DNA from: Deltaproteobacteria bacterium
Lineage (GTDB): Bacteria; Desulfobacterota; Anaeroferrophillalia; Anaeroferrophillales; Tharpellaceae
DNA: 24,639 nucleotides
Assembly: GCA_030640695.1 (NCBI GenBank)
Contig: DAOWIX010000088.1
Location: forward strand, 1-24,639
Reading direction: 5' to 3'
The notes under the pieces are model-generated. The model saw only the letters and a program-made list of their open reading frames with translations. It was not told the origin of the DNA and ran no database searches. The position numbers were made by a program, and so were the translations under genes. Below are positions 9,290 to 16,973 of the stretch, piece after piece (position 1 is the stretch's first letter; the number at the start of each line of letters is the position of its first letter).

Positions 9290-9943
9290 TTACTGGGTCT
9301 CAGCAGCTCTGAAGTCAACCTGTAAATCAATCTCATAAGCGAAATCGACTTCGCGTTGCAGAGGGTAAAAACGGACTGGAGTCAGCCGGATTTCCAGGAG
9401 TCGGCGCTCTCTAAGCTTGACGGTTTTAACGCGCAATATACGCCCGCTTGGATAATAGACGTTGTTTTGATAGATCTGCTGGTTGATTGTAAATGCCGGT
9501 TCGGCGGTTTCTGGTGGCGCCGGCTGGGCCGGCAAGAGAGAGATCTCGTCGATCTGAGTAGTTTTTGTTCCAACTATGCTTACGTTGTAATCATGGTTAT
9601 CGGGAAACTCCAGAAAGATGGTTTTGACCGGTAGCGTGGGGTTGCCCGGTTTGGATGTGAAGCCACAATCGCTAACCTCAAGTTGACTGTATTCACTACC
9701 GTTTAAAAAGACGGGGATCTTGCGACAGCCAAAGATCTTGTAACTTATCATAGTTGTTTGACGGCCCGGAGTGGTGCTTGTGCGCATCTTCAACTCCGGT
9801 GTCCGGCTCTTGTCGTCGGAGTCGACAGCGAAATTGAGCCAGAAGTCACTTGTTTTGCTTGGTTCGCCCGCACCCACCGAAATGGTCTGGGTGAGAAGGA
9901 TAGTTAACAGGGTCGCAAAAAAAATTCGGGTAAAGTTTGCCAT
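9290..9943 (-). CDS. Free-standing C25 (gingipain) propeptide-like protein, secreted
   Basis: 217 residues from the ATG at 9943, chosen because GGAGGAG lies about 6 nt upstream; an upstream in-frame start at 9973 lacks such a site. A signal peptide (about 1-25) precedes a region aligning with the propeptide of the neighbouring C25 peptidase: shared motifs include LEV-DC, G-P-LPVKTIF, LLP-Q--PP, YPS-R and LLEIR-TP-RF-P. The peptidase domain is entirely absent. The gene ends cleanly with a stop 55 bp before the peptidase start, so it is not an obvious frameshifted remnant. Gingipain propeptides are known tight inhibitors and folding helpers of their cognate enzymes. A free copy could therefore act in trans as a chaperone or inhibitor; this is inference. 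The alternative is a decayed duplicate that kept only the 5' third. Confidence 0.85.
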   Translation of the reverse strand: MANFTRIFFATLLTILLTQTISVGAGEPSKTSDFWLNFAVDSDDKSRTPELKMRTSTTPGRQTTMISYKIFGCRKIPVFLNGSEYSQLEVSDCGFTSKPGNPTLPVKTIFLEFPDNHDYNVSIVGTKTTQIDEISLLPAQPAPPETAEPAFTINQQIYQNNVYYPSGRILRVKTVKLRERRLLEIRLTPVRFYPLQREVDFAYEIDLQVDFRAAETQ

Positions 9944-10004
9944 GATCTCCTCCGCACCAACGACATGCATCAAGTTAGTTTTTACTCCATATATCGATAG
10001 GCTC

Positions 10005-10033
10005 TTATGAGTATCTTATACAATTAAAGTCAA
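10005..10033 (-). promoter_or_regulatory. Candidate sigma70-type promoter for the C25/caspase operon
   Basis: On the minus strand TTGACT (10033-10028) and TCATAA (10010-10005) are separated by 17 nt. The -10 element lies about 60 nt from the ATG at 9943. The -35 is close to consensus and the -10 is weak. Confidence 0.35.
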
Positions 10034-10059
10034 GTATCCTTGATATCTTGTTAAAAGTC

Positions 10060-10108
10060 AAATAGCGAAGCTATTTCTAAGCTTTTTTGGTAACTATTCA
10101 AAAAGCTT
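10060..10108. other. Two AT-rich inverted repeats in the divergent intergenic region
   Basis: AAATAGC-GAA-GCTATTT (10060-10076) and AAGCTTTTT ... AAAAAGCTT (10079-10108, 9-bp arms). They lie in the 415-bp gap between the divergent genes at 9943 and 10359. They could be operator sites or remnants of a terminator. I see no gene in this gap. Confidence 0.5.
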
Positions 10109-10251
10109 TCTCTTGCAAATGAAAGTTCTGGTTGTTTTCGTAGCGTCTCGAAAAACAAAAATTTTGTGCAAGAAGTGGAAGAAGATGACCCGATATCCCG
10201 GGTTGCGATTACTTAACCGAACCGTACTGGATGTTTCCATGATTATCAGAC

Positions 10252-10280
10252 TTGCATTTTACCAGCAGCAGCACTATTAT
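10252..10280 (+). promoter_or_regulatory. Candidate sigma70-type promoter for the DUF4384 gene
   Basis: TTGCAT (10252-10257), a 17-nt spacer, then TATTAT (10275-10280), about 78 nt upstream of the ATG at 10359. Confidence 0.4.
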
Positions 10281-10358
10281 CGGTAAACTTTCTTAAAAAT
10301 CAAGCCGTCCGTTGAACTACATTACCTATTTTGTAAAACCGAAGGTGGGAAGATAGTG

Positions 10359-11804
10359 ATGACAAATAATTTTTCTCAACGCTTAAGTAAAATTTCCATT
10401 CTGGTTATCCTGGCTTTTGCTCTTTTTCTACAACCTTTAAACGCTGGGGCCGGTTTTTGGGATGATGACCCTAAGGATCTTGATCTGAATGGAGCCGTCA
10501 AAAAGCTGTGCCAAACTCTGGCAGACCAGGTCAACTTAAGACGCGATCCGGTACTGATCAGCACCAACGATTTTTTTGACGCTCACAACGGCCTCAGCCT
10601 ACCGCTGGCGATTCAGTTGCGGGGCAAATTCATAACCGAGATGAAACGTCGGGGGGCAAGGGTTCTACTCCCGGGATGCGACGAGGATCAATACTTGATT
10701 CTCCAGGGAACCTGGCAGAGAGAGGGTGAATTTTTGACCCTGGATATGAAAATCATGAAGATCGTCAGCGCCGGCCCCGAAGCCGTGGCTGCGGCCAGCA
10801 GCAAGATCTTGCTGGAAAAGATAGATAAAACGGCCTTGATCGCCGATCTTGATTCATGGGGTCGCTATCTAGTTCGAAAACTTGAAGGCAAAGTTCGGGA
10901 TCGCAAGCACCAGAGCGTCTATTTGCGCAAATTCAGACCCAAAGGAGAACTTTTGAGCCAACCGGATCTGGCTCTCTACCTAAACGACTGGATTCGGCCG
11001 GCACTGGCTGAAAGCAACCTCTTTCGCACCCTTGATCCGCAACAAGCTCTCAAGAACCTCAAGGTTGAACAGTTACGAACCCGAGGCTTGCGGCAAAATC
11101 GCGGCATCAGGCCGGACTTGAAAAGTGAAAACAACCTGACTGCCGATCTTTTGCACGCCGACACCGAGCTCTGGGGTAGCGCCTGGCGCAACCGCGACAA
11201 GCTTGAGATCCGAGCTTCGATTCTTGATGCCTGCGGCCACCAGGTAAGTGCCGCTACAGTTGCGGTTCCCGACGCTCTATTTCCCAATTACCTGGTTAAA
11301 ACAAATGCTCCCAGAAAAATTGAGGCGGAGGCTATTGCAATGCCTGCCGGCCATATCAGTAAGGGTGGTTTAAAGGTTGAGATCAGTACCAACCGCGGCG
11401 ACGACCTGCCTCGTTACCGCCAGGGAGAGCAGATCCGTTTTCTGATTCGGATCAACCGGGACGCCTGGATCTACATCTTCTACCTGAATCCGGACGCCTC
11501 AGCCCTCCTCCTCTACCCCTTAGATCACAAAAACCAACCTGATGCCAACTCCAGGCGCCTGCAAGCCAACCGGCTTCTGGTTCTACCCGATGATGGATGT
11601 CCTTACGATCTTAAAGTCAGCGAGCCTTTCGGCAGAGACCAAGTTATGGTACTCGCCAGTGAAAAACGCATTCTCCTGCCCGAACCGGAATCACCCGACT
11701 GGCAGAAAGCAAATGAGCTACTTGATAGCTTACGCATCCAGGCGCTCCGAGAAAACAGCGGTTATGCTGAAGCTAAAATCGAACTGCTCACAAATCCTCG
11801 CTGA
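10359..11804 (+). CDS. Secreted DUF4384-domain protein
   Basis: 481 residues from ATG 10359; the GTG just before it is also in frame, but GGTGGGAAG is better spaced for the ATG. A signal peptide (about 1-31, NAGAG) leads into an alpha/beta region (about 45-130) with the look of FlgO/CsgG-like lipoprotein partner domains. A linker follows, then a DUF4384 domain (about 340-460) with the typical GEQIRFLIRINRDAWIYIFY core and LLLYPLD strand. DUF4384 often occurs fused to or beside C14 caspase-like domains and may carry protein interactions; its activity is unknown. It is divergent from the peptidase operon and convergent with the lipoprotein caspase gene, with only 18 bp between the stops and no terminator seen. 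It is probably a partner of one of the peptidases; this is inferred from position and family association. Confidence 0.85.
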   Translation: MTNNFSQRLSKISILVILAFALFLQPLNAGAGFWDDDPKDLDLNGAVKKLCQTLADQVNLRRDPVLISTNDFFDAHNGLSLPLAIQLRGKFITEMKRRGARVLLPGCDEDQYLILQGTWQREGEFLTLDMKIMKIVSAGPEAVAAASSKILLEKIDKTALIADLDSWGRYLVRKLEGKVRDRKHQSVYLRKFRPKGELLSQPDLALYLNDWIRPALAESNLFRTLDPQQALKNLKVEQLRTRGLRQNRGIRPDLKSENNLTADLLHADTELWGSAWRNRDKLEIRASILDACGHQVSAATVAVPDALFPNYLVKTNAPRKIEAEAIAMPAGHISKGGLKVEISTNRGDDLPRYRQGEQIRFLIRINRDAWIYIFYLNPDASALLLYPLDHKNQPDANSRRLQANRLLVLPDDGCPYDLKVSEPFGRDQVMVLASEKRILLPEPESPDWQKANELLDSLRIQALRENSGYAEAKIELLTNPR

Positions 11805-11822
11805 AAAAACTACAAGAGCGAT

Positions 11823-13157
11823 TTATTGTAAACGCCTGAGATTCTTGGCCGCATATTTCTTCAGTTTCCGATTTGCGTCAGAGTCTGCAACTTTTTGCAA
11901 GGTCTCGGCGTAGCGCCCCTGTTTGGAAGATCCCAATACATTACAGAACCAGGCCATCACATCGACATGATGTCTATCCTTGAACTTTAGCTGATAGCCC
12001 TTTAACAGCTCCTGATTGACCACCCCGAGCAGAACTTTATTGGATGAATGGGAGCGGATAATCTTTTTCGCGGCATAGCGCTGATCTTTAGTATTCGACG
12101 ACTGCAGCATCCTGATATATTTTGCAATTTCCGGAGAGTGTTTCGGTTTTTTTACAGACGGGGCCGGAGAGGTTGTAACATGAGCCGTTTTAATCAGGAG
12201 CGGCTGCGCCTTCCTTTCAGAAACCGGATTATCGGGAGTCGGAGTGGATGCATGCGCCACGGGTGCCGGAGGTGGTGAGGGAGCCCGGGTCGAGGCCCGG
12301 TTTTGCGTGTCGACATCAGGCTGGAAATGGAAACTACCCATCAGGGAAGAGGACTCCCAAGGGGTCTGCTGACCACCGGTATCATCGACCACGCCAATTC
12401 TAACCTGTTTAAAGACCTCCTCAATACTCAAGTCGGGTCTTTCAATATTAGCCAGCAGATGTTTTGTGTAGACTCCATTACGACCCACTCCATCGGCCGC
12501 CACCGAACCCGGCGCCGTGGCAAAGGCCAGCAATGTGCCCCGGGGTGCATCGACCAGAGCCAAACCTTTAGAAGTGCTCCGGAAACTCCGGGCAAAAGGG
12601 TTATCACGACAGGCATCAAGAACAACAATATTGAGCGGGCAACGGGCATCTTCCATCTTGCTCAAGACCCTGCCTAAATCAAGAGCCTCAAACTCGACAT
12701 CGGCTTCCGTCTCCAAAACCGCATCAACCGGTATCAGATAGTTACGACCCTTGACCTGGATACCGTGTCCGGCATAGTAGAAAAGCCCGACATCAGCCTG
12801 GCGCAGTTTACGCCCAAAATCGTTCATCATGGTCACCATTGACCGGCGCCCGCCGTTTTCAACGAGTTCGACCTCAAAGTCTAAGCGCCTAAGTAAACGG
12901 GCCATAGCTTTAGCATCATTAACCGGATTTTTTAGCTCCGACTTCTCATATTCACTGTTCCCGATTACCACCGCCAGGCGCCGTTGACGAGCCCCAGAGG
13001 CACTTTTACTGACCGCTTGAATCCCGCGCATGCTCCGACTCTGACCATGACCACTGGCCTCGCCTTGAGTATCATCACCACAAGATGACAAAATCCCGAT
13101 TCCGGGCAGCAAAAGAATTAAGATTACCCATAAATACCACCTGCGGGCTCTTTTCAT
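11823..13157 (-). CDS. Caspase-like (C14) lipoprotein with C-terminal helical repeats
   Basis: 444 residues from ATG 13157, chosen because AGGAGG lies 8 nt upstream; the frame extends to 13208 without a better site. A lipobox LSSC puts the acylated cysteine at residue 26, and Gly at +2 favours outer-membrane sorting. The C14 domain spans about 58-290, with RLAVVIGN at its start, His131 in YYAGHG and Cys183 in VLDACRDNPF, so the dyad is intact. A Pro/Ala/Thr-rich linker (about 290-335) leads to a C-terminal HEAT-like helical segment (about 340-444). This is the common bacterial p20-type caspase family, whose members often prefer basic P1 residues. It is the second C14 enzyme in the locus. It is preceded by the repeat-bearing spacer at 13199-13260. 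Confidence 0.92.
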   Translation of the reverse strand: MKRARRWYLWVILILLLPGIGILSSCGDDTQGEASGHGQSRSMRGIQAVSKSASGARQRRLAVVIGNSEYEKSELKNPVNDAKAMARLLRRLDFEVELVENGGRRSMVTMMNDFGRKLRQADVGLFYYAGHGIQVKGRNYLIPVDAVLETEADVEFEALDLGRVLSKMEDARCPLNIVVLDACRDNPFARSFRSTSKGLALVDAPRGTLLAFATAPGSVAADGVGRNGVYTKHLLANIERPDLSIEEVFKQVRIGVVDDTGGQQTPWESSSLMGSFHFQPDVDTQNRASTRAPSPPPAPVAHASTPTPDNPVSERKAQPLLIKTAHVTTSPAPSVKKPKHSPEIAKYIRMLQSSNTKDQRYAAKKIIRSHSSNKVLLGVVNQELLKGYQLKFKDRHHVDVMAWFCNVLGSSKQGRYAETLQKVADSDANRKLKKYAAKNLRRLQ

Positions 13158-13191
13158 TTTATGATCCTCCTCTTGCAAAAAATCTATCCAC

Positions 13192-13206
13192 GCGGGCATG
13201 GCCCGC
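13192..13206. repeat. REP-like GC-rich palindrome
   Basis: GCGGGC-ATG-GCCCGC, perfect 6-bp arms, at the edge of the dispersed repeat copy and 35 nt before the caspase ATG. It resembles the stem-loop core of bacterial REP sequences. Confidence 0.5.
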
Positions 13207-13236
13207 AAGTAAGTGCTCTTATCAGAACATTTTCTT
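13199..13236 (-). repeat. Dispersed 38-bp repeat, copy A
   Basis: Read on the minus strand, this matches 22607-22644 at 35 of 38 positions (core AATGTTCTGATAAGAG). It lies 41 nt upstream of the lipoprotein caspase start, in the same orientation relative to its gene as copy B. It overlaps one arm of the 13-bp inverted repeat. Confidence 0.85.
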
Positions 13237-13260
13237 ATTTTTCAAGCAAGAAAATGTTCT
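13224..13260. repeat. Perfect 13-bp inverted repeat with 11-nt loop
   Basis: AGAACATTTTCTT at 13224-13236 and its exact reverse complement at 13248-13260. It starts 8 nt past the amidohydrolase stop and could serve as its terminator hairpin, though no U-run follows. It could also be a two-fold symmetric operator for the caspase gene. Confidence 0.75.
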
Positions 13261-13268
13261 GTACGACA

Positions 13269-14096
13269 CTAAAAATCCGACAGAAGCCGTCGCGCGTTAT
13301 TGATAAAAATGTTCTCAAGTACATCCTTCGACAAACCCAAAGCCGCAATCCGCTCGGCATTAGCCGCGACTCCCGGGACTCCCGGAAAATCGGTGCCGAA
13401 AAGAAAACGGTGGCTCATCTTTGCCATTTTAGGATAGTAGTTTAACAGGTTCTGTGGCGGCAATCCAGAAAGATCAATATAGACGTTTTCATGCCGCATC
13501 ACCATAAATTCGGCCTGGGGGTACCAAAAGTTACGACCGCCGTGGCAAAGAATCAGATTTAAAGAGGGAAAATCGACTGCGACATCATCATAATCATAAG
13601 GATCAGCGTGGCGCAAACGGGTACCGGGAAAAATCGAGGTTCCGGCATGCAGCATAAGCGGCAGCTTGCGGTCTTGACAGATCTCATAAACCGGATAGAG
13701 GCGTTGATCATTAACTCGATGTTGACAGTGAACCCCATGAATCTTTAAACCCTTAACCCCGAGAGTCAGCTGACGTTCAAACTCGGCCACCGGATCGAGA
13801 TGAATTTCAGGGTTTAAGGCTCCAAAGGGAATATACCGAGGGTAGCGCTGACTGACTGCAATCGCTCTCTCAACCGGCATCACCCCGGCTGTGTGCAGAG
13901 CATACTCCGGCAACAGAACCCCGCCGACAACCCCCTCATCTACCAGAACCTGATGGAAGGCATCGATGTCGAGGCAACCATCTTGCGCATAGATCTTACC
14001 CGAGTAAGGGCCGGTCTCCATCCAGAGGCGCCGGGCCTCTTCCGACCATTCATGGAAATGGCCGACATGGAGATGAAAATCAAACAGTTCCCGCAT
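13269..14096 (-). CDS. Amidohydrolase family (TIM-barrel metal-dependent hydrolase, amidohydrolase_2 type)
   Basis: 275 residues from ATG 14096; a TTG at 14114 is in frame and cannot be excluded, as neither has a strong ribosome site. N-terminal FDFHLHVG gives the metal-binding His8 and His10. Further barrel motifs follow in order: KGLKIHG, LMLHAG (metal His), ILCHGG and FGTDFPG (catalytic Asp). This pattern fits decarboxylases and hydrolases of the aminocarboxymuconate-semialdehyde decarboxylase or 2-pyrone-4,6-dicarboxylate lactonase superfamily. The substrate cannot be predicted. No signal peptide, so cytosolic. It is co-directional with the lipoprotein caspase (111 bp gap), but the hairpin and repeat between them suggest separate units. 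Confidence 0.85.
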   Translation of the reverse strand: MRELFDFHLHVGHFHEWSEEARRLWMETGPYSGKIYAQDGCLDIDAFHQVLVDEGVVGGVLLPEYALHTAGVMPVERAIAVSQRYPRYIPFGALNPEIHLDPVAEFERQLTLGVKGLKIHGVHCQHRVNDQRLYPVYEICQDRKLPLMLHAGTSIFPGTRLRHADPYDYDDVAVDFPSLNLILCHGGRNFWYPQAEFMVMRHENVYIDLSGLPPQNLLNYYPKMAKMSHRFLFGTDFPGVPGVAANAERIAALGLSKDVLENIFINNARRLLSDF

Positions 14097-14260
14097 ACGT
14101 TTACCACCAACCAATCAAAACGTTTAACTCAATTTCCTCTAGATTAATATATACCTTTGCCACAAGAAGAGAAAAATCGCAACTTCAAGAATTTCCAACC
14201 AAGAGCACCGTGGAAACAACTGTCATTATTTGATATTTAAAGGACGATCTGTATAAACTA

Positions 14261-14289
14261 TTGACATCTTAAGCCTTTTCTTCTATTCT
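14261..14289 (+). promoter_or_regulatory. Strong sigma70-type promoter for the diguanylate cyclase gene
   Basis: Perfect -35 TTGACA (14261-14266), 17-nt spacer, -10 TATTCT (14284-14289), about 72 nt before the ATG. Nothing else is seen in the 264-bp divergent gap 14097-14360. Confidence 0.6.
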
Positions 14290-14360
14290 CCAAAAATGGT
14301 AGGAATCACCCTTGTTATTGACCAGGGAGTACCCCGATCACACCTTGCAGGAGTTTTTAG

Positions 14361-15395
14361 ATGCCGTCAAAAACTGATAAAAAAGACCATGTAGTAGAAA
14401 TTGCCGAACAGACATGGCAACTGATGACGGCCACAGCGATTCCCCCTTCACCTGAAAATTTTCTCGTCTGGTATACCTATTTTGATGGATTTAATCTCGA
14501 CATCAATAAAGAGATTGATAGGCGGCTAGCTACCAATGAAGAGTTTACGCCGGAGGTGAACACCTTCCTGCATACACTTGCACACCAGGGGGAGACCGAT
14601 CCTGCGTTACTAACTGAAGTGCACGCCGCAACCGGTGAAATTATTACAGGCATACTCGAAGGCATAACGTCGACAAACACCAGCAACCAAGACTACCAGA
14701 AAGATCTGAATAACTTCGGCCAGGATCTGAAAAATGTCAAGGATCGCCGGGGCATGTGGAATGTGATAAACAGATTGATTGGCGGAAGTCAAAAAATGGA
14801 GTCCTCCTCCTCCATCCTGCAAGACCTTCTGAATCGGGCAACAGAAGATATAACACAGCTCGAAACGCGCTTAGAAGAAGCTGAAAATGCTGCAAATACT
14901 GACGGTTTAACCGGCATCAACAACCGTCATGCCTTCGAGAATAAGATGTCCGAAGTTTGTCTCGACTTAAAACCCGACAACCCTTTATCTCTGCTCATGG
15001 TAGATATTGATCATTTTAAACACTTTAACGACACCTACGGACACCAGGTGGGTGATGTGGTGTTACGAATTGTGGCGCAAATTTTTGCTCCAACTCTTCC
15101 CCCAAACGCTTTCCCGGCCCGCTACGGAGGTGAAGAGTTTGTCATAATTTTACCCGGACTTGATCTGGCTGCAGCAATTCCTGTGGCCGATAAATTGCGC
15201 GACGTAATTGCGCGTCGAGAGCTGCGCCGAGGAAGTGATGGGGTCCGGCTGGGAAAAATAACCATCAGCCTTGGAGTCTCTGTAGCTCGCGCCGGTGATG
15301 ATCCTGAAATGATTGTCGAGAGGGCTGACAAAGCCCTTTATAAAGCCAAGGAGAATGGGCGTAACCGAGTAGAAAGCGAAGTTACGGCCGGATAA
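14361..15395 (+). CDS. Diguanylate cyclase (GGDEF domain), cytosolic
   Basis: 344 residues; AGGAG about 8 nt before the ATG. No signal or membrane segment. Residues 1-140 form an all-helical N-terminal domain containing a PPSPENFLVWYTY motif, a type found before GGDEF domains in other proteobacteria and perhaps a protein-interaction sensor. A coiled coil (about 150-178) leads into the GGDEF domain (about 180-340). Visible motifs: DGLTGINNR, metal Asp215 in VDID, and GGEEF at 256-260. The active site is therefore intact and the enzyme should make cyclic di-GMP from two GTP. The I-site RxxD expected five residues before GGEEF is absent (PPNA), so classical product inhibition is unlikely. It is alone in its unit, with its own strong promoter. 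Confidence 0.93.
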   Translation: MPSKTDKKDHVVEIAEQTWQLMTATAIPPSPENFLVWYTYFDGFNLDINKEIDRRLATNEEFTPEVNTFLHTLAHQGETDPALLTEVHAATGEIITGILEGITSTNTSNQDYQKDLNNFGQDLKNVKDRRGMWNVINRLIGGSQKMESSSSILQDLLNRATEDITQLETRLEEAENAANTDGLTGINNRHAFENKMSEVCLDLKPDNPLSLLMVDIDHFKHFNDTYGHQVGDVVLRIVAQIFAPTLPPNAFPARYGGEEFVIILPGLDLAAAIPVADKLRDVIARRELRRGSDGVRLGKITISLGVSVARAGDDPEMIVERADKALYKAKENGRNRVESEVTAG

Positions 15396-15488
15396 GATAG
15401 ATCGACAGAGATATTTCCCCAAGTATATTAGTTCCAAACGGCTCACATACAGGTAAACATCCACAATAACCCTCTGATGGAGATGCAA

Positions 15489-16874
15489 ATGAAGATCAAA
15501 CGATTAGCCGCATTGATTCTGTTTTTCTCTCTTTTATCATTGAATGTCTGGGCTGCCGCCCCGCAAGTAAGCAGCAGTATTCCGGCTGATGGCGATCTGA
15601 CAGCAGATCCCTGGACCCTCTGCATTGAGTTTACCTTCAATGAAGCGATGACCGGATCCGGCTACTGGGGATACTCAAGCCATTTCCTGGATGGCGGAAC
15701 CAGTGAGTGGTCGGCGGACATGAGAACCTTCAGTTATTGCCGCAGCAATATAAATTCCCCCATACCGCTGGGCAGTTACTGGTTTACATTAAATCCCGCC
15801 GGCCATCCCGATTTCAAATCAGCTGCTACCAGGACAGCATTACCCGAAACAACAATCCATTTTACGGTCACTGCCGACGGCAGTAATGATAGCGACGTTA
15901 CTGCCCCACAAGTCGTCAGCAGTACACCGGCCGACGGGGCCGGAGATGTTGATTCGACAACTGATTGTCTGGTTATAAATTTTAACGAAACCATGGATAC
16001 CTCCACCTTCGACGCCTGGTCGGTCTCTAACAACTCCTGGGGCAACTCCATCCCGACGTGGACACTGGACAAAAAGAGCTTAAGGATTTGTCGACAAAAT
16101 GTTGAGCAGCTCGCCGACGGAAGCTATACTTTCACGTTAAACCCCGCCAATGCGCTTACACCATTCAGCGATGAAACCGGCAACCCTCTGCCGGAAACCA
16201 CGATCACATTTACGGTTCAGGCTAACCAACAATTAATTAACTACAACTACTATATCCCCTATTTCACAACTGGCAATGGCTTCTGGTCAGGGGTCGGCAT
16301 CGCCAACAATAACGAACTTGATACCGCATCCGTCTCTATTATGCTTTACAATACCGACGGTTCGCTCTTCTCTTCGGATCCTCCCCATGCGATACAGGCT
16401 GATGGTCAATTTGTCGGAGTTCTCGCCAATGGCGAGACAGCAACCGGCTGGGTCAAGGTTAGCTCTTATAACAAATTGTCCGGTCTCTGTTTCATGGGCT
16501 CGACCCTGATGGCCGATATTCCCTTTGTTTCCGAACTCTATAAAAAAATGATAATCCCTCATGTCGCTCAGGATGATCTCTGGGATACAACTATTATGGT
16601 CTGCAATCCTAACAATATTCCAGTTCAACTTAATATTGAATACCTGCCCCAAGATGGCTCGGGTGGGATATATTATGCAACCCAGACACTGCCCGCCTTA
16701 GGCAGCAGGGTCTATGATCTGGCGACCATTTTTTCAGCTTCTTTGCCTTTGAACGCTGGCAAAATTAAGTTAACGGCTTTACAGGGCGATGGGATTGCGG
16801 CTTTCGCTCTCTACACAAATCAAAAGACCGGTGCCAGTAACTATGCCGGGATCAGCGCAGTTCCATTAGACTAA
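15489..16874 (+). CDS. Secreted protein with two Ig-like (Big_5/SbsA-type) domains
   Basis: 461 residues from ATG 15489, chosen because GGAG lies 6 nt upstream; ATGs at 15477 and 15483 are in frame but poorly spaced. A signal peptide (1-20, VWAAA) is followed by two related Ig-like repeats (about 21-130 and 140-245). Each starts with PQV-SS-PADG and ends with PETTI-FTV, typical of Big_5 domains. A C-terminal beta-rich region (about 250-461) has the IPHVAQDDLWDTTIMVCNPN pattern seen in uncharacterised secreted proteins. No enzyme motif is visible; a surface or extracellular structural or adhesive role is likely. It lies 94 bp after the diguanylate cyclase stop and could be in its unit. A strong terminator follows. 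Confidence 0.85.
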   Translation: MKIKRLAALILFFSLLSLNVWAAAPQVSSSIPADGDLTADPWTLCIEFTFNEAMTGSGYWGYSSHFLDGGTSEWSADMRTFSYCRSNINSPIPLGSYWFTLNPAGHPDFKSAATRTALPETTIHFTVTADGSNDSDVTAPQVVSSTPADGAGDVDSTTDCLVINFNETMDTSTFDAWSVSNNSWGNSIPTWTLDKKSLRICRQNVEQLADGSYTFTLNPANALTPFSDETGNPLPETTITFTVQANQQLINYNYYIPYFTTGNGFWSGVGIANNNELDTASVSIMLYNTDGSLFSSDPPHAIQADGQFVGVLANGETATGWVKVSSYNKLSGLCFMGSTLMADIPFVSELYKKMIIPHVAQDDLWDTTIMVCNPNNIPVQLNIEYLPQDGSGGIYYATQTLPALGSRVYDLATIFSASLPLNAGKIKLTALQGDGIAAFALYTNQKTGASNYAGISAVPLD

Positions 16875-16897
16875 CCAACTTTTTCACCATTTGTAAA

Positions 16898-16941
16898 ACA
16901 AAAAAGGCTGTAATCGGTTTTCCGACTACAGCCTTTTTTGT
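16898..16941. terminator. Bidirectional intrinsic terminator
   Basis: Hairpin with 20-nt arms around a TTTT loop and one mismatch: ACAAAAAAGGCTGTAATCGG pairs with CCGACTACAGCCTTTTTTGT. A U-run is present on both strands. It lies between the convergent Ig-like gene and wtpC and can serve both. Confidence 0.92.
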
Positions 16942-16973
16942 TTTTGGAACTTAACTTTTAACTGTTCAGACAT

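Noticed and set aside
9944..9973. Upstream start extending the propeptide protein by 10 residues
   Set aside because: The GGAGGAG site is inside this extension and ideally spaced for the ATG at 9943, which also gives a normal signal peptide.
1..13157. Cytosolic antiphage defence system using caspase-like effectors, including a CRISPR-linked Craspase
   Set aside because: All peptidases here have signal peptides or a lipobox, there is no CRISPR array, cas gene or nucleotide-binding sensor, and the C25 propeptide points to a secreted zymogen system.
13224..13260. Intrinsic terminator for the amidohydrolase gene
   Set aside because: The hairpin is AT-rich and not followed by a U-run on the minus strand, so it is listed as an inverted repeat.
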